A stretch of 64,000 nucleotides of DNA from Nitrosomonas ureae (GCF_900206265.1 NZ_LT907782.1:1984001-2048000); one strand, 5' to 3'. Positions 30,052-42,777 are shown, counted from the first letter of the stretch. A program made the numbers and translations. Notes: a model not told the origin generated them from the letters alone.

Positions 30052-30958
30052 GGGATAAATCCAATATTCTCATCACCAGATCTTCAAATGAAATTCCCGC
30101 AGTCTTGGCTGCCATAGGAACCAGGCTATGGCCGGTCATGCCTGGAGATGTATTCACCTCAAGAAAATAAAACTGCCCGGTTTGCGTCAGGATCAAATCA
30201 ACCCTCCCCCAGCCGTGGCAACCCAGTACTTTATAAGCTTGCAAGGCTTGGGCTTGAATCTCTAATTCCAGCTCATCCGATAAACCGCTGGGGCAAAAGT
30301 ATCTGGTATCATTCGATACGTATTTGGCCTGATAATCATAAAGTTCACCCGTAATTTCTATTCTCACTATGGGCAGAGGTGTTTCTCCCAGAATGGCGAC
30401 CGTTAGCTCCTTGCCCACGATAAATTCTTCGGCCAGTACCAAAGCATCATACTGGGCCGCCAATTCATAAGCAGGCAACAAATCATTTTTATGAGTCACC
30501 TTACTTAAGCCAATTGTGGAACCTTCTCGCGCCGGCTTAACAATCAATGGCAATCCCAGCAATTCGGAAACTTCTTCAAAATTACTGTCGGCGTGTAATA
30601 GTACATACCGTGGAGATGGAATGCCGACTGCTTGCCATAATAATTTAGTACGCCATTTGTCCATAGCCAGGGCGCTACTCATCACCCCGCTGCCAGTATA
30701 AGGCAGCCTCATCCATTCCAGCACACCTTGAATGGTACCGTCTTCGCCAAAACGTCCGTGCAGTGCGATAAACGCACGATCAAAACCTTGTCGCAGCAGA
30801 TCTTCAAGTGCCTGCTCTGCCGGATCAAATGAATAAGCATCCACCTCGCTTCGAATTAGCGCATCCAAGACAGCTTGGCCACTTTGCAAAGAAACTTCAC
30901 GCTCTGCGGATCGACCGCCAAGCAAAACTGCCACTTTGCCAAAATTATGACTTATCAC
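30041..30958 (-). CDS. ddlB: D-alanine--D-alanine ligase
   Basis: 305 residues, ATP-grasp enzyme joining two D-Ala in the cytoplasm for the peptidoglycan stem peptide. Motifs seen are [36 protein letters not shown], the substrate loop [14 protein letters not shown], and the metal/ATP site [29 protein letters not shown]. The start is GTG at 30956-30958, sharing one base with the murB stop TAG (TAGTG junction). DdlB is the cluster-associated isoform; whether a second ddl exists elsewhere is unknown. Confidence 0.97.
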   Translation of the reverse strand: MISHNFGKVAVLLGGRSAEREVSLQSGQAVLDALIRSEVDAYSFDPAEQALEDLLRQGFDRAFIALHGRFGEDGTIQGVLEWMRLPYTGSGVMSSALAMDKWRTKLLWQAVGIPSPRYVLLHADSNFEEVSELLGLPLIVKPAREGSTIGLSKVTHKNDLLPAYELAAQYDALVLAEEFIVGKELTVAILGETPLPIVRIEITGELYDYQAKYVSNDTRYFCPSGLSDELELEIQAQALQAYKVLGCHGWGRVDLILTQTGQFYFLEVNTSPGMTGHSLVPMAAKTAGISFEDLVMRILDLSHVE

Positions 30959-31947
30959 TATGTCAATCTCCTGGCATCACCAATAATTCGAACTTCCTGG
31001 ATCAACTCGATGCCCGTTGCTTTTCTAACTCTATTGCGCACCATCAAGATCAAGGCTTCGATATCCGCCGCCGTTGCATGGCCCAAGTTAACAATGAAAT
31101 TAGCATGTTGCGGTGATACCATTGCACCACCCATACAACACCCTTTCAAACCACTGGCTTCGATCAGACGCGCTGCATGATCTCCCGGCGGATTGCGAAA
31201 CACCGATCCGGCGTTTGGCTGGTTGAGCGGCTGACTTGCAATGCGTTGCGCCAGCAATTGTTGGATACGCTGGCGTGATTCTGCCTGTTGTCCTTGCGCT
31301 AATCTGATATACCCACCCGCAAACCATTCCAAGTTATTATCATTTGGCGACTGATGCAGCTTTACACTGCGATAACCAATTGCATACTCAGCCGGGGTGC
31401 GCATAAAAATTCGCCCTTCCTGATTGACAACTTGTACCCGCTCGATGAATTCCCAAGTCTCTGAGCCATAACAGCCCGCATTCATAGCCAACGCCCCGCC
31501 GATTGTACCGGGTATGCCCGCCAGAAACTCGGCACCGGCTAAATCATGCCTGGCAGCGAATCGCGCCACCTTTGCACACGCCACACCGGCACCTGCGTAG
31601 ATGAGCCCATCGGATTGATTGTGCTCAATCAATTGCAAATCATTTAATTGGGCATGCAGTACTATAACAGTACCTTGAATTCCACCATCTCTAACCAGCA
31701 AGTTGCTGCCCAATCCAATCACATAAATAGGTTCCTGCGAAAATTCCCGCACGCAATCCGCAAAATCACCCAAATCTGCAGGCAGATAGTAACGTTGAGC
31801 ATTACCGCCGGTGCGCCATGAAATATGCCGGCTCATAGGCTCATCAACACGCATTTCCCCGCGGTATATCAATGGTCTACTCATTTCAACATACGCCCGA
31901 TCTGTTGCTGGTATATTTATTCTTGCGTTTTCTGACAAGCCGATCAT
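30958..31947 (-). CDS. murB: UDP-N-acetylenolpyruvoylglucosamine reductase
   Basis: 329 residues, FAD-dependent enzyme reducing UDP-GlcNAc-enolpyruvate to UDP-MurNAc. The FAD-binding segments are [14 protein letters not shown] and [18 protein letters not shown], followed by [27 protein letters not shown]. The active-site region is [20 protein letters not shown] with the catalytic Ser. The Glu in [11 protein letters not shown] at the end fits a type I MurB with the extra loop region. The first 25 or so residues before ISWRTGG are variable, so the exact start is uncertain; RIGE-like candidates further in exist. Confidence 0.97.
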   Translation of the reverse strand: MIGLSENARINIPATDRAYVEMSRPLIYRGEMRVDEPMSRHISWRTGGNAQRYYLPADLGDFADCVREFSQEPIYVIGLGSNLLVRDGGIQGTVIVLHAQLNDLQLIEHNQSDGLIYAGAGVACAKVARFAARHDLAGAEFLAGIPGTIGGALAMNAGCYGSETWEFIERVQVVNQEGRIFMRTPAEYAIGYRSVKLHQSPNDNNLEWFAGGYIRLAQGQQAESRQRIQQLLAQRIASQPLNQPNAGSVFRNPPGDHAARLIEASGLKGCCMGGAMVSPQHANFIVNLGHATAADIEALILMVRNRVRKATGIELIQEVRIIGDARRLT

Positions 31948-31960
31948 TACTCATTGGTCC

Positions 31961-33388
31961 TCAATAATCATTACCATTGACTACTATTAACTTGCTTTCC
32001 ATTTGCGCAATATGTGGAGCCACCTTGGCTACTGAGCCTGCTCCCATCACCAGAACGATATCGTTATCCTGCACAACATCGAGTATGGCGATTGACAAAT
32101 CATCAATATCCTCAATATAAATGGGTTCCACTTTTCCCAGCACCCGGATTGAACGGGCCAAGGATTTACTATCAGCTGCAACAATGGGATCTTCGCCTGC
32201 GGGATACACTTCTGTTAACAGCAGCACATCAGCTTGTGATAAAACTCTAGTAAAATCCTCAAACACATCCCGCGTCCTGGTGTAGCGATGCGGTTGAAAC
32301 GCAACGACTAAACGCCTCCCCGGAAAGGCACCTCGCGCTGCTTTCATGGTTGCTTCCATTTCCGCCGGGTGATGGCCGTAATCATCAATCAATGTAAAAC
32401 TCTTCTGCATTGATACTCTGATTTCCCCAAACTGTTGAAAGCGTCTTTCCACACCCTTGAATTCCGCTAATGCCCTGATTATGGCAGCATCAGGTACACA
32501 AATTTCATTGGCGACCGCAATCGCTGCTAAAGCGTTCTGTATATTATGCAATCCGGGCAAATTCAGCGTGATATCCAGTCTGCGGGCTGAGCCATTTACC
32601 CCGATTACTGCAGTAAATTTCATTTGATGATTGCTATGCTGGATATTGGTAGCGCGAACTTGCGCATCTTCAGACAGGCCGTAGGTCGTAATTGACTTTG
32701 TAATTGCAGGCATTACCTCGCGTATATTGGCATCATCGATACAAATCACTGCCATCCCATAAAAAGGTAAGTGCTGCAGAAACTCCACAAACGTTTGCTT
32801 CAATTTATTAAAATCATAACCATATGTTTCCATATGATCTGCATCGATATTGGTCACGACTGCAAGTACCGGCTGTAGATACAAAAACGAAGCATCGGAT
32901 TCATCCGCTTCCACAACAATAAACTCACCGCTACCCAATTTGGCATGACAACCTGCTGCCTCGAGTTTTCCCCCGATAACAAATGTGGGATCCATATCAG
33001 CCGCTGCCAGAATACTTGCAATTAAACTGGTCGTGGTGGTTTTCCCGTGCGCACCGGCTATCGCTATACCTGTGCGCAATCTCAGCAATTCTGCCAGCAT
33101 CAAGGCCCGTGGAACCACGGGGATATTTCTGTTTTTGGCCTCAATCACTTCAGGATTATCGGATTTGACTGCAGTTGAGGTAACTACAACGTTTGCGCCT
33201 TTAACTTGCTCACTCGCATGACCCACATAAATCTTTATGCCGAGATTGGCCAAACGCTGGGTCACCGGGTTATCCATCAAATCGGAGCCACTGACTTGAT
33301 ATTTCATATTAACGAATACTTCGGCAATCCCGCTCATGCCTGCACCGCCAATACCGACAAAATGAATGTGTTTGACTTTATGCCTCAT
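31961..33388 (-). CDS. murC: UDP-N-acetylmuramate--L-alanine ligase
   Basis: 475 residues, the first of the four Mur ligases present here. It begins with [19 protein letters not shown] (UDP-binding Rossmann domain) and has the ATP loop [12 protein letters not shown], the [11 protein letters not shown] carbamoyl-Lys/Mg region, and the C-terminal domain [38 protein letters not shown] that marks MurC. It adds L-Ala to UDP-MurNAc in the cytoplasm. It overlaps murG by 11 bases and is 13 bases upstream of murB. Confidence 0.98.
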   Translation of the reverse strand: MRHKVKHIHFVGIGGAGMSGIAEVFVNMKYQVSGSDLMDNPVTQRLANLGIKIYVGHASEQVKGANVVVTSTAVKSDNPEVIEAKNRNIPVVPRALMLAELLRLRTGIAIAGAHGKTTTTSLIASILAAADMDPTFVIGGKLEAAGCHAKLGSGEFIVVEADESDASFLYLQPVLAVVTNIDADHMETYGYDFNKLKQTFVEFLQHLPFYGMAVICIDDANIREVMPAITKSITTYGLSEDAQVRATNIQHSNHQMKFTAVIGVNGSARRLDITLNLPGLHNIQNALAAIAVANEICVPDAAIIRALAEFKGVERRFQQFGEIRVSMQKSFTLIDDYGHHPAEMEATMKAARGAFPGRRLVVAFQPHRYTRTRDVFEDFTRVLSQADVLLLTEVYPAGEDPIVAADSKSLARSIRVLGKVEPIYIEDIDDLSIAILDVVQDNDIVLVMGAGSVAKVAPHIAQMESKLIVVNGNDY

Positions 33389-34469
33389 TCAGCGCTCCGC
33401 TTAATTCAATGCATGCTTCAGCCACAACCCGGGTTGCTTCCGGTTTTGATCGGCTACGAGCTGTTATCGCCATCTCGAGTAATTTCTCCCGCGACAAATC
33501 CGCTAACAAGTCCGCCAATTTCTTCGCGGTCAAATCGCTCTGATGAATTAATACAGCAGCTCCGTGGTCGGAAAGGAATCGCGCATTCCGGGTTTGATGA
33601 TCATCGACCGCGTGTGGATATGGCACTAAAATACTGGCCACCCCGGCTATACTTAATTCTGCGACCGTCAATGCGCCTGCACGGCACAATACTAAATCAC
33701 ACGCCGCATAACAGTTGGCCATGTCATCAATAAACGCAACGACTTCAGCATCCATCTGCAGATCGGCATATGCTTGCTTAACCAAATCAAATTGCGTTAT
33801 GCCAGCCTGATGCACAACTCGCGGACGGAGATTTTCAGGTATTAATGTCAGTGCTTCAGGCACAATGGTGTTTAATATTTGAGCACCCAGGCTACCGCCT
33901 ACAATCAACAAATTCAATTTTCCCTGCCTGCCCGGAAATCGTTTCTCAGGTGCTTCTATCAACATAATCTCAGTACGCACGGGGTTGCCTGAATAAATGG
34001 ATTTCTTTTTGTTATCCAAGATTGCATCCGGAAAGCCCAGAAAAACCCTATCCGCCAGCTTTGCCAGAATTTTATTGGTTAAACCGGGTACCGAATTCTG
34101 CTCATGTATGATTAACGGTTTATTCAATAGCGACGCCATCATACCACCCGGAAAAGCGGGGTACCCTCCCATTCCCAGAACCACATCAGGCTTAACGTTC
34201 CTAATGATTCTGAAACTTTGCAGAAAGGCCCTGATTAAACGCAGCGGAAGCATCAACCAAGTAGCCAGGCGCTTGCCGCGCAGCCCAGAAAAGCTGATCA
34301 CCTCAGTGTCATAGCCACGCTGCGGCACCAGCTTTAATTCCATGCCTCCTTCGGTTCCAAGCCATACCACGCGCCAGCCTATTTGTCGCAGATAATCTGC
34401 CACCGCCAATCCCGGAAAAACATGACCTCCCGTGCCGCCCGCCATGATCAAAATAGTATGTTTAATCAT
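33378..34469 (-). CDS. murG: UDP-GlcNAc--lipid I N-acetylglucosaminyltransferase MurG
   Basis: 363 residues from ATG 34469. An upstream in-frame TTG (34505) would add residues not typical of the family, and ATG 34469 forms an ATGA junction with the ftsW stop. The start [19 protein letters not shown] is the conserved glycine-rich loop binding lipid [24 protein letters not shown] and the acceptor-side motif [35 protein letters not shown] bind UDP-GlcNAc. It acts on the inner leaflet and produces lipid II for FtsW and RodA. Confidence 0.98.
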   Translation of the reverse strand: MIKHTILIMAGGTGGHVFPGLAVADYLRQIGWRVVWLGTEGGMELKLVPQRGYDTEVISFSGLRGKRLATWLMLPLRLIRAFLQSFRIIRNVKPDVVLGMGGYPAFPGGMMASLLNKPLIIHEQNSVPGLTNKILAKLADRVFLGFPDAILDNKKKSIYSGNPVRTEIMLIEAPEKRFPGRQGKLNLLIVGGSLGAQILNTIVPEALTLIPENLRPRVVHQAGITQFDLVKQAYADLQMDAEVVAFIDDMANCYAACDLVLCRAGALTVAELSIAGVASILVPYPHAVDDHQTRNARFLSDHGAAVLIHQSDLTAKKLADLLADLSREKLLEMAITARSRSKPEATRVVAEACIELSGALNEA

Positions 34470-35629
34470 GTGGGAAGTCCTCGTAAACGCCGGCGGTTTT
34501 CCCAATCAATTCGTAACAAGACTGCCAAAGCAAGGCAACTCGCGGTAATACTACTACCGCCATAGCTTAGCAAAGGCAGCGTTAGCCCTTTTGTAGGCAA
34601 AACACCCATATTGACGCCCATATTGATCAGTACTTGCACACCAATCCAGATACCGATTCCCTGTGCCACCAATGCTGAGAATGTATTCTCCAGTTTTGCT
34701 GCCAACCGACCAATGACAAATGCGCGCGCGATAAGCCACATGAATAAAATGATTACCACGGCAACGCCAACAAACCCAAGTTCCTCTGCCAGCACGGAAA
34801 GCAAGAAATCGGTATGCGCCTCAGGCAGATAAAACAGCTTTTCCACACTACCGCCTAAACCTACACCGAGCCACTCACCGCGGCCAAACGCAATCAAAGC
34901 GTGGCTTAACTGGTAACCTTTACCATACGGATCAGCCCAAGGATCCATAAATGCAATTACCCGGCTTAATCGATAGTCTGACCTTATAATTAATTCATAT
35001 AGACCAAGCGCCAGAATACCGATTAGCCCGATAAAAATTTTCAAACTAGCCCCGCCTAGGAAAAGAATTGACATGGCTAAAGCAGACACTACAAAAAAGG
35101 CCCCAAAATCCGGCTCCAACAACAATAAAGACCCGACTATGCATAATATGACGGTTATCGGAAGAAATCCTTTGTGCAAGGAATTCAGATCAGCCGCTTT
35201 GCGATTTACATAATCAGCGGCATATAACACCATGAATAGCTTCATATATTCGGATGGCTGAATATTTACCACATACAGCGATATCCAACGCTGACTACCA
35301 TTGACTTCATGCCCAATACCCGGCATCAGAACCAGTATCAGCAATAAAACGCCGATCATGAAGAGATATGCGATGTACTTCTGCCATACCTGCATCGGCA
35401 CTTGAAAAGCAATCAATCCCATGATCAATCCCAGCGCCAGATAAGCACTGTGCCGCCACAAATAGTAGCCGGCACGATCAGGCCCGAACTGAGCCTCTGC
35501 AATGGCAATCGAAGCAGAATAAACCATGACCAAGCCAATACTCAGCAACAGCAGCGCAGACCACACTAAAGCCTGATCGAAATCAGCCATGACCCTCGGT
35601 TTTTGATTGATTGCTTGATAAATCATCAT
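34466..35629 (-). CDS. ftsW: Cell division protein FtsW (SEDS glycosyltransferase)
   Basis: 387 residues with about ten membrane helices. Motifs are [34 protein letters not shown] with the conserved Asp, [18 protein letters not shown] and [10 protein letters not shown]. FtsW polymerises septal glycan with FtsI. Compared with RodA at 2707 it has the longer N-terminal cytoplasmic part and the LLEPDFGA form of the loop. The gene lies 3 bases after murD and is coupled to murG through ATGA. Confidence 0.97.
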   Translation of the reverse strand: MMIYQAINQKPRVMADFDQALVWSALLLLSIGLVMVYSASIAIAEAQFGPDRAGYYLWRHSAYLALGLIMGLIAFQVPMQVWQKYIAYLFMIGVLLLILVLMPGIGHEVNGSQRWISLYVVNIQPSEYMKLFMVLYAADYVNRKAADLNSLHKGFLPITVILCIVGSLLLLEPDFGAFFVVSALAMSILFLGGASLKIFIGLIGILALGLYELIIRSDYRLSRVIAFMDPWADPYGKGYQLSHALIAFGRGEWLGVGLGGSVEKLFYLPEAHTDFLLSVLAEELGFVGVAVVIILFMWLIARAFVIGRLAAKLENTFSALVAQGIGIWIGVQVLINMGVNMGVLPTKGLTLPLLSYGGSSITASCLALAVLLRIDWENRRRLRGLPT

Positions 35630-35632
35630 TAT

Positions 35633-37048
35633 TTAATGTTTTTTCTGCCCAAAATTAAAAAACTTGTTTTCAATATCTTTAACCGCAGCCACGAACACCT
35701 CGGCACGATGGATATAATTTCTAAACATGTCAAAACTGGCGCAGGCCGGTGAAAGCAATACCACGTCACCCGCTTGCGCTAACAAAAAACTTTTCTGCAT
35801 GGCTTCTTCCATGGTGGTTGCAAAATGTACGGGAATACCACAGTCTTTCAATTCATCTGCAATAATTCCTGCATCGCGCCCGATCAACACCACCGCACGG
35901 GTATTTTCGGCCACCGCCTGCCGTAAATGCGAGAAATCCTGCCCCTTACCATCGCCTCCTGCAATCAAAATGACATTCTGTTTCATACCATTTAATGCTG
36001 CGATAGTCGCGCCCACATTGGTACTTTTGGAATCATCAAAAAAGGTGACACCGTTAAATGCCGCGACCTTTTCCATCCGATGCGGCAAACCGCGAAATTC
36101 CCGTAAAGCCGATACAAGGGGATTCATGGGGATATCCAATGCACGGCACATAGCTAGCGCTGCAAGCGCATTGACAGCATTGTGCAATCCATTCACCACA
36201 AGTTCAGACGTTTTCATTAAGCGATGATGTCCTTCCATTAACCACAGATCATCACCATCCCGCAGGATGCCAAAATCGGCATCAGTTGGCGGTATGTCCC
36301 CCCCAAATGTAATTTGCTTTCCATCAGCCAAAGCCATTTCGCTGATTCTGGAATCGTTTCGATTCAAAATTTGGGTACATACACTGCCGTTCTCCCGCAA
36401 AAAGATTTTTAATTTCGCAGCGATATAATCTTGCATGCAGGTATAGCGATCCAGATGATCTTCACTTACATTAAGCACTGTTGCTACATCGGCATTCAAA
36501 TTATGGGTCGTTTCCAGCTGAAAGCTGGAAGTTTCCAAAACCCATGCCTGCGGCCAGTTTCCAGCGTCCACTTGCTCCATCAATACATTCAGAATCGCTG
36601 GACCGATATTTCCCGCCACCGCCACATCCCAACCGGATTTTCGCAACATAGCCCCGACCATTGATGTCACGGTTGTCTTCCCGTTAGATCCCGTAATTGC
36701 CAGAACCTTGGGCTTTTGCAGCTTATTTTGCTCCAGCGCCCAGGAAAAAAGCACCAGATCTCCAATAACAGGTATACCCCGTTGGATAGCCTGCTGCACA
36801 CAAGGATCCGCAACTGCAACGCCCGGACTTATCGCAATCATCTCTATGCCATCCAGAATTTTGGTTTCAAACTTACCCCTGCAAACTTGTACTTCAGAAA
36901 ATTTTTCCACGATCTCTTTCCAAGCGGGCGGCTCCTGCCGACTATCAGCAGCACGAACTTTTGCACCTTGCCGGAGCAGCCATTTCACCATTGACAAGCC
37001 TGTCTCACCCATTCCCAACACCAGCACTGCTTTACCTTGCAAATTCAT
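35633..37048 (-). CDS. murD: UDP-N-acetylmuramoylalanine--D-glutamate ligase
   Basis: 471 residues. The N-terminal [19 protein letters not shown] is followed by the ATP loop [33 protein letters not shown] and [11 protein letters not shown] with the carbamoyl-Lys neighbourhood. The C-terminal domain contains [17 protein letters not shown], a MurD hallmark, and [24 protein letters not shown]. It adds D-Glu to UDP-MurNAc-L-Ala. The start ATG at 37048 overlaps the mraY stop in an ATGA junction. Confidence 0.98.
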   Translation of the reverse strand: MNLQGKAVLVLGMGETGLSMVKWLLRQGAKVRAADSRQEPPAWKEIVEKFSEVQVCRGKFETKILDGIEMIAISPGVAVADPCVQQAIQRGIPVIGDLVLFSWALEQNKLQKPKVLAITGSNGKTTVTSMVGAMLRKSGWDVAVAGNIGPAILNVLMEQVDAGNWPQAWVLETSSFQLETTHNLNADVATVLNVSEDHLDRYTCMQDYIAAKLKIFLRENGSVCTQILNRNDSRISEMALADGKQITFGGDIPPTDADFGILRDGDDLWLMEGHHRLMKTSELVVNGLHNAVNALAALAMCRALDIPMNPLVSALREFRGLPHRMEKVAAFNGVTFFDDSKSTNVGATIAALNGMKQNVILIAGGDGKGQDFSHLRQAVAENTRAVVLIGRDAGIIADELKDCGIPVHFATTMEEAMQKSFLLAQAGDVVLLSPACASFDMFRNYIHRAEVFVAAVKDIENKFFNFGQKKH

Positions 37049-38130
37049 CTTAACTTTAATGTTGATAATCCGATTAAAACCAGGATAAAGGTAATAATCC
37101 AGAATCTGACCACTACTTGATTTTCTTTCCAGCCCTTTAACTCATAGTGATGATGCAAAGGTGCCATACGAAAAACTCGTTTACCCAGCAATTTGAAGGA
37201 GGCTACTTGCAACATGACGGACAAAGCCTCCATCACAAAAACCCCGCCCATAATGATCAGCACAATTTCCTGACGCACAATCACAGTAACAACCCCTAAA
37301 GCAGCGCCCAATGCCAGCGCGCCTACATCGCCCATGAATACTTCAGCAGGATATGCGTTAAACCACAGAAAAGCCAAGCCCGCACCCGACATGGCGCCAC
37401 AAAAAACAGCCAATTCTCCTGCATGAGGGATATAGGGAATTCCAAGATATTTTGCAAAAACAATATGCCCGGCAGCGTAAGCAAAAATTGCGAGCGCGCT
37501 ACTGATCATCACAGTAGGCATGATGGCCAAACCATCCAGACCGTCGGTTAGGTTCACTGCATTACTGGTGCCGACAATAACAAAATAGGTTAAAACAACA
37601 AACCCTGCGAATCCCAACGGGATCGCCACTTCCTTAAAAAATGGCACAATCATGTCCGTTTGTGCTGAAATTTCCGCAGTTGATGCCAAATAGAGTGCGA
37701 CAACAATTGCAGTGACCGATTGCCAAAAAAATTTAGCTTTTGCTGAAAGCCCTTTAGGATTGCGATGAACTACTTTGCGATAATCATCAATCCAGCCAAT
37801 TACCCCGAACCCCAGCGTTGTCAACAGCACCACCCAGATATAACGGTTACCCAGATCAGACCACAGTAAAGTAGTCAGCAGGATTGACATCAGAATTAAG
37901 GCGCCGCCCATTGTCGGCGTACCCATTTTCACCAGATGAGTTTGCGGACCATCATCACGAATGGATTGCCCTATCTTATAGGCAGTCAACTTTCGTATCA
38001 TCAGGGGGCCAATAATAAAAGAAATCACTAATGCCGTCAGCGTAGCCAGCACAGTGCGCAAAGTGATGTAGCTGAATACATTGAAAGCCCGTATATCCTG
38101 TGCCAGCCATTGGGAGAGCGCTAACAACAT
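37045..38130 (-). CDS. mraY: Phospho-N-acetylmuramoyl-pentapeptide-transferase MraY
   Basis: 361 residues, ten-helix inner-membrane enzyme that transfers phospho-MurNAc-pentapeptide to undecaprenyl phosphate, making lipid I. The motifs [72 protein letters not shown] and the [20 protein letters not shown] ending are all present, containing the catalytic Asp residues and the His-rich loop. The start overlaps the murF end by 10 bases. Confidence 0.98.
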   Translation of the reverse strand: MLLALSQWLAQDIRAFNVFSYITLRTVLATLTALVISFIIGPLMIRKLTAYKIGQSIRDDGPQTHLVKMGTPTMGGALILMSILLTTLLWSDLGNRYIWVVLLTTLGFGVIGWIDDYRKVVHRNPKGLSAKAKFFWQSVTAIVVALYLASTAEISAQTDMIVPFFKEVAIPLGFAGFVVLTYFVIVGTSNAVNLTDGLDGLAIMPTVMISSALAIFAYAAGHIVFAKYLGIPYIPHAGELAVFCGAMSGAGLAFLWFNAYPAEVFMGDVGALALGAALGVVTVIVRQEIVLIIMGGVFVMEALSVMLQVASFKLLGKRVFRMAPLHHHYELKGWKENQVVVRFWIITFILVLIGLSTLKLR

Positions 38131-39521
38131 GACAGTTCCTCGGTCTGTTCCAACTGTCTCACTACACGCTCCATTTGCATAAAGCGCGACCCTTTCACCA
38201 GCAAAGTAACATCATCGGCAAGCAGACTCTTCGCAACTTTCAGTAGTTCGTCGATGGAATTAAAATGGCGCGCGCCTTTGCCAAATTCTGCCGCAGCGTA
38301 GGCGCTTAATTTACCCAAAGTCAACAATTGATCCAATCCCGCTTTCCGCGCATCCCTACCGATCGCGCGATGTAAATCAATGGCTAATTGACCTAATTCA
38401 CCCATATCCCCCAACACCAGTATTTTTTTGCCCTCAGCCGCAGCCAACACAGCCAAAGCAGCCCGTACCGATTCCGGGTTTGCGTTGTAAGTATCATCAA
38501 TCAGCAACGCATGATGTAGACCACATTTTTTTTGCAATCGTCCGTGCACACTTTGGAAGCGCTCAAGGCCCGCAACAATCCATTCTTTTTTGATACCTAG
38601 AGTCCATGCGACAGCCGCCGCCGCCAGAGCATTATAGATATTGTGCACTCCTGGTGCCTGTAACTTCACCTCAACGGTTGCGTCAGGCAATCTCAGCTGC
38701 AACGTATTGACTAATCGACCCAGCCGGTACACAGCACTTACCCGTGCATTCTCCGTTAAACCAAAATCAATAATCTCTCTTGCGCCGGCACATTCGCGCC
38801 ATAACGAGGCATACCGATCATCCGCATTAAAAATCGCCGTTCCGGACTGATCCAAACCGACCCAAATTTCTGCTTTGGCACGCGCGACGGCTTCGACAGA
38901 ACCTAATCCTTCAATATGCGCAGCGCCTGCATTCGTAATGACTGCAATATTCGGCCGGGCCAATCGCGTCAGATAGGCAATTTCGCCGAGATGATTCATG
39001 CCCATTTCAATCACTGCATACTGATGCTGCCGGCGTAAGCGTAATAACATTTGCGGCACACCGATATCATTATTCAGATTGCCCGCGGTAGCCAGCACGC
39101 GCTCTACCGGATCATTGATGATTGCATTATCACTTACCGCTACGCGTAATATTGCCGCAATCATTTCTTTTGTTGTTGTTTTACCATTACTACCCGTCAC
39201 ACCAATCACAGGTAGCGAAAAACGATTGCGCCAGTACGCCGCCAGCTCTCCCAAACCCAGGCGCGAATCCTGGACTCGAATCACGGGAAAATCCCCCGAC
39301 AAACCAGCAGGCTCAGCATCTTTCTGGAGCATGGCTGCTACCGCGCCTTTTTCCTTGGCATTGGAAACAAATTTACCGCCATCAAATCTTTCACCGATTA
39401 AAGCCACGAATAGCTCACCCTGCTTTAGCGTTCGGCTATCAGTGCTAACCCCGGTAAAACGCACATTCGACCCACTCCAATCGGCATGTAGTACTTGTGC
39501 AGCTTCATCCACCATCATCAT
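38121..39521 (-). CDS. murF: UDP-N-acetylmuramoyl-tripeptide--D-alanyl-D-alanine ligase
   Basis: 466 residues. The domain order is that of Mur[31 protein letters not shown], the ATP loop [38 protein letters not shown], and the C-terminal [18 protein letters not shown]. It adds the D-Ala-D-Ala dipeptide made by DdlB. Three Met codons open the gene; the first forms an ATGA overlap with the murE stop and is accepted here. Confidence 0.97.
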   Translation of the reverse strand: MMMVDEAAQVLHADWSGSNVRFTGVSTDSRTLKQGELFVALIGERFDGGKFVSNAKEKGAVAAMLQKDAEPAGLSGDFPVIRVQDSRLGLGELAAYWRNRFSLPVIGVTGSNGKTTTKEMIAAILRVAVSDNAIINDPVERVLATAGNLNNDIGVPQMLLRLRRQHQYAVIEMGMNHLGEIAYLTRLARPNIAVITNAGAAHIEGLGSVEAVARAKAEIWVGLDQSGTAIFNADDRYASLWRECAGAREIIDFGLTENARVSAVYRLGRLVNTLQLRLPDATVEVKLQAPGVHNIYNALAAAAVAWTLGIKKEWIVAGLERFQSVHGRLQKKCGLHHALLIDDTYNANPESVRAALAVLAAAEGKKILVLGDMGELGQLAIDLHRAIGRDARKAGLDQLLTLGKLSAYAAAEFGKGARHFNSIDELLKVAKSLLADDVTLLVKGSRFMQMERVVRQLEQTEELSCC

Positions 39522-41053
39522 TGCTGCACTCTCACTTTCACAGACAATTCCTTCAGCACCTGTTGTACCACTTCGGCATCGCTAAAAGAAATTTTTTGTC
39601 CCTTTATTTCTTGAAATTTTTCATGCCCCTTACCCGCGATCAACACAATATCATTGCTACGCGCATTGGCGATGGCCTGATAAATTGCCAGCGCGCGATC
39701 CACTTCTACCTGATAATTCCCTTCGACTGCTCCGGTAGCAATATCTTCAATAATGCGCAAAGGATCTTCCGAACGTGGATTATCACTGGTAAAAATAACT
39801 TCATCCGCCAAACGTGTCGCAACTTCCCCCACCATGGCGCGCTTTCCCCTGTCCCGGTCGCCGCCGCACCCTACAACGCAGGACAAGCGCGCATTTCGAC
39901 CCTCGATACGCAAAAGCTCACGTAACGTGCACAAGACTTTTTCCAGTGCATCCGGAGTGTGCGCGTAGTCAACGATAATAGTCGATTGATTAATCCCGTA
40001 ATATTTTTCCATTCTTCCCGGAATGGATTGCACGCTTTGAAGTGAACCAACCGCATCCGGCAATCGAATGCCGCTTGCCAACAAAGCCGCGACCACAGCC
40101 AGCAAATTAGACGCATTGAATTTACCCAGCAAACCTATTCTTAAATGTTCATGGCTATCCTCAAATTCAATATCAAATTCCATGCCATGAATATCAAATT
40201 TCAGATTTGAGCCATGTACCATTTTAAATTGCTTGGAATCACGGTTCTCGGGGTAGCGGAATCCGTAACCCATCATTTTAGTGGGTTTATTGACAAGTTG
40301 TCGGGACAATTCAACGCCTAACACGTCATCCATATTGACCACGGCGTACTTTAATCCCGGCCAAAAAAACAAGCTTGATTTGGCCGCCGCATACGCATCC
40401 ATATCCTGGTGATAATCCAAATGATCCCGGGATAAGTTGGTAAGTACAGCAACGGAAAATGCCGTACCCATGGTTCGGCCTTGCGCCAAGCCATGCGAAG
40501 ACACTTCCATTACAACGTTTTTAGCGCCTTCATCGACGAATTTCTTAAACGAACGTTGCAAGACAGTGGCATCTGGCGTTGTATTTTCTGTGTCTTGTAA
40601 ATTCTCTATATATCCGCTTCCCAGCGTTCCCAGCACAGCCGTCTTATACCCCAAATTCACCATGGCTTGTGCATACCAATGGCTGCATGATGTCTTGCCA
40701 TTAGTCCCGGTAATTCCCACCACCCATAACTTTTGTGACGGATGATCATAAACATAACTGGCAATCAGGCCCGCTTTCATCTTGAGATCATCTACCGCTA
40801 ATGCAGGGATACGCCATTCAGATTTCCATACGAAATTTCGCGGATCATAGAGCACCGCATTGGCGCCCGCTGCAATGGCTTGGGGAATAAATTTATTCCC
40901 GTCCGTCGTATCCCCTGGGTAAGCCAGAAAGGTATCTCCCGGTTTTATCTGACGACTATCCGCCACCAGATTCTTAATCTCCACGCCCAACTCTTCAAGT
41001 CGATGAAAATCAAATCCTTTCGATCCTTTCTTTTTTACCGTCATTAAACTCAC
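39518..41053 (-). CDS. murE: UDP-MurNAc-L-Ala-D-Glu--meso-2,6-diaminopimelate ligase
   Basis: 511 residues. Features are NLVADSRQIKPGDTFLAYPG, the ATP loop GITGTNGKTSCSHWYAQ, SSHGLAQGRTMGTAFSVAVLTN, and the VDYAHTPDALEKVL and VVGCGGDRDRGKRAMVGEVA blocks. The DNPRSEDP motif near the end marks meso-diaminopimelate specificity over Lys, as expected in a Gram-negative. The gene is coupled at both ends by ATGA overlaps, to ftsI before it and murF after it. Confidence 0.98.
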   Translation of the reverse strand: MSLMTVKKKGSKGFDFHRLEELGVEIKNLVADSRQIKPGDTFLAYPGDTTDGNKFIPQAIAAGANAVLYDPRNFVWKSEWRIPALAVDDLKMKAGLIASYVYDHPSQKLWVVGITGTNGKTSCSHWYAQAMVNLGYKTAVLGTLGSGYIENLQDTENTTPDATVLQRSFKKFVDEGAKNVVMEVSSHGLAQGRTMGTAFSVAVLTNLSRDHLDYHQDMDAYAAAKSSLFFWPGLKYAVVNMDDVLGVELSRQLVNKPTKMMGYGFRYPENRDSKQFKMVHGSNLKFDIHGMEFDIEFEDSHEHLRIGLLGKFNASNLLAVVAALLASGIRLPDAVGSLQSVQSIPGRMEKYYGINQSTIIVDYAHTPDALEKVLCTLRELLRIEGRNARLSCVVGCGGDRDRGKRAMVGEVATRLADEVIFTSDNPRSEDPLRIIEDIATGAVEGNYQVEVDRALAIYQAIANARSNDIVLIAGKGHEKFQEIKGQKISFSDAEVVQQVLKELSVKVRVQQ

Positions 41054-42777
41054 CCTTCATCCTCCATTTCCGGTGTTGCGGTAAAGGTAATGACATTATT
41101 GGCAGGCGCATCGGGAGGAACATTCAGAATATGCAAAGCGCCGGACATGACTTTGCTGAAGATAGGGGCAGCCACAGCACCACCGAAATATTTTCCTGCT
41201 GATGGCTCATCAATCATCACGGCGATGATCAAACGTGGATTCGATGTGGGTGCATATCCGACAAATGTGGAAATATAGCTTTTGCTGGCATATCGCCCGT
41301 CGATCAGTTTATGCGCCGTACCCGTTTTACCGGCAACGCGATACCCGCTTATTTGCGCCAATGGCGCCGTTCCTCCGGGTTGGGTCGCCATCTCCAGCAT
41401 GCGGCTCATTGCCCATGCGGTATCGCGCGAAATTACGCGCTGCCCCATGACGGGGATATTCTGCTTCAGCAATGAAACGGGTTTTAATTCACCACCGCTG
41501 GTAAAGATCGTATAAGCGCGCGCCAACTGTATCAGGCTGGTGGATATGCCGTGCCCATAGGACATCGTAGCCTGCTCAATGGGACGCCACCGATTATAGG
41601 GTCGCAATATTCCGCTGGCTTCACCGGGAAAGCCTGAATTGGTCAGCGTGCCGAATCCTGAACGATTGAACATTTCCCACATTGTCTGCGGTTCCATCGA
41701 TAGCGCGATTTTTGCCGTACCTACATTACTCGATTGCTGAATGATCTCGGCAACGGTTAATTCCCCTTTGTTGCTGACATCCCGTATGGTTTTTCTACCG
41801 ACTTGCCATGCTCCGGGCGCGGTCTGCAAAATCGTATTGGAATTGACCTTTCCGACTTCCAAAGCAATCGCCACCGTAAACGGTTTTAATGTCGAACCGG
41901 GCTCGAAAGTATCAATCAACGCTCGATTGCGGAGCCTTTCATTATTGATGGTTGATCTTCTGTTTGGGTTATAGGCAGGCCAATTGGTAAGCGCCAATAT
42001 TTCCCCTGTCTGCGCATCCAGAACCACGATGCTGCCGGCTTTTGCCCGGTTAGCCAGAACGGCTTGTTTCAGTTCCGCATGCGCACGATACTGAATTCTT
42101 CTATCGATGGACAAAACCAGATCCTTCCCTGGTTTGGGGGAACGAATGCTTTCGACATCTTCATCAATGATTTGCCCTTTGTTATCCTTGATCACCCGGC
42201 GGCGACCCAGTTCTCCGGCAAGTGTTTGCTCCCAGCCACGCTCGACGCCTTCCTGACCTTCGTCATTGATATCGGTGAAACCCAGCACATGCGCGGCAAA
42301 CTCGCCTTCCGGATAATACCGCTTGGACTCACTGGTTAAATAGATACCCTTGATCTTCAGTTGCATGATCTTTTCAGCGGTATCCGGTACTATCTGCCGC
42401 TTCAAATAAACAAAACGCCTATTTTCCCTGGTAAGAAGTGCATTAAGGTCAGCGCTGCTCATCTCCAGAAAATGAGCCAATTGCTGCAATTTTTCAGGTT
42501 TAATCACCACCACTTTCGGATCAGCGAATATTGAAGCGACCGGTGAGCTGATCGCCATGATATGGCCATTCCGGTCCGTGATCATGCCGCGATCGGCGTT
42601 CATTTCCACTACACGGCTATAACGTGACTCCCCTTTCTTTTGCAAGAACTCATTATTCATTCCCTGAAGATAGGCAGCACGCGCCGCCAAACTGATCAAA
42701 CCCAGCACCAACATACCAAACAACAGCCTGGAACGCCAGGCTGACAATTTGATAAGCGGCAACGCCGGTTTAATCAT
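41050..42777 (-). CDS. ftsI: Peptidoglycan D,D-transpeptidase FtsI (PBP3)
   Basis: 575 residues, class B PBP specific for the septum, partner of FtsW. It has a membrane anchor at about 18-36 (LLFGMLVLGLISLAARAAYL) and a pedestal domain with EMNADRGMITDRNGHIMA. The transpeptidase domain has SxxK in FEPGSTLKPF (Ser295), SSN in QQSSNVGTAKIAL, and KTGTAHK. A downstream FVGYAPTSNPRLIIAVMIDEP strand is typical. The start overlaps the ftsL stop by four bases. Confidence 0.98.
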   Translation of the reverse strand: MIKPALPLIKLSAWRSRLLFGMLVLGLISLAARAAYLQGMNNEFLQKKGESRYSRVVEMNADRGMITDRNGHIMAISSPVASIFADPKVVVIKPEKLQQLAHFLEMSSADLNALLTRENRRFVYLKRQIVPDTAEKIMQLKIKGIYLTSESKRYYPEGEFAAHVLGFTDINDEGQEGVERGWEQTLAGELGRRRVIKDNKGQIIDEDVESIRSPKPGKDLVLSIDRRIQYRAHAELKQAVLANRAKAGSIVVLDAQTGEILALTNWPAYNPNRRSTINNERLRNRALIDTFEPGSTLKPFTVAIALEVGKVNSNTILQTAPGAWQVGRKTIRDVSNKGELTVAEIIQQSSNVGTAKIALSMEPQTMWEMFNRSGFGTLTNSGFPGEASGILRPYNRWRPIEQATMSYGHGISTSLIQLARAYTIFTSGGELKPVSLLKQNIPVMGQRVISRDTAWAMSRMLEMATQPGGTAPLAQISGYRVAGKTGTAHKLIDGRYASKSYISTFVGYAPTSNPRLIIAVMIDEPSAGKYFGGAVAAPIFSKVMSGALHILNVPPDAPANNVITFTATPEMEDEG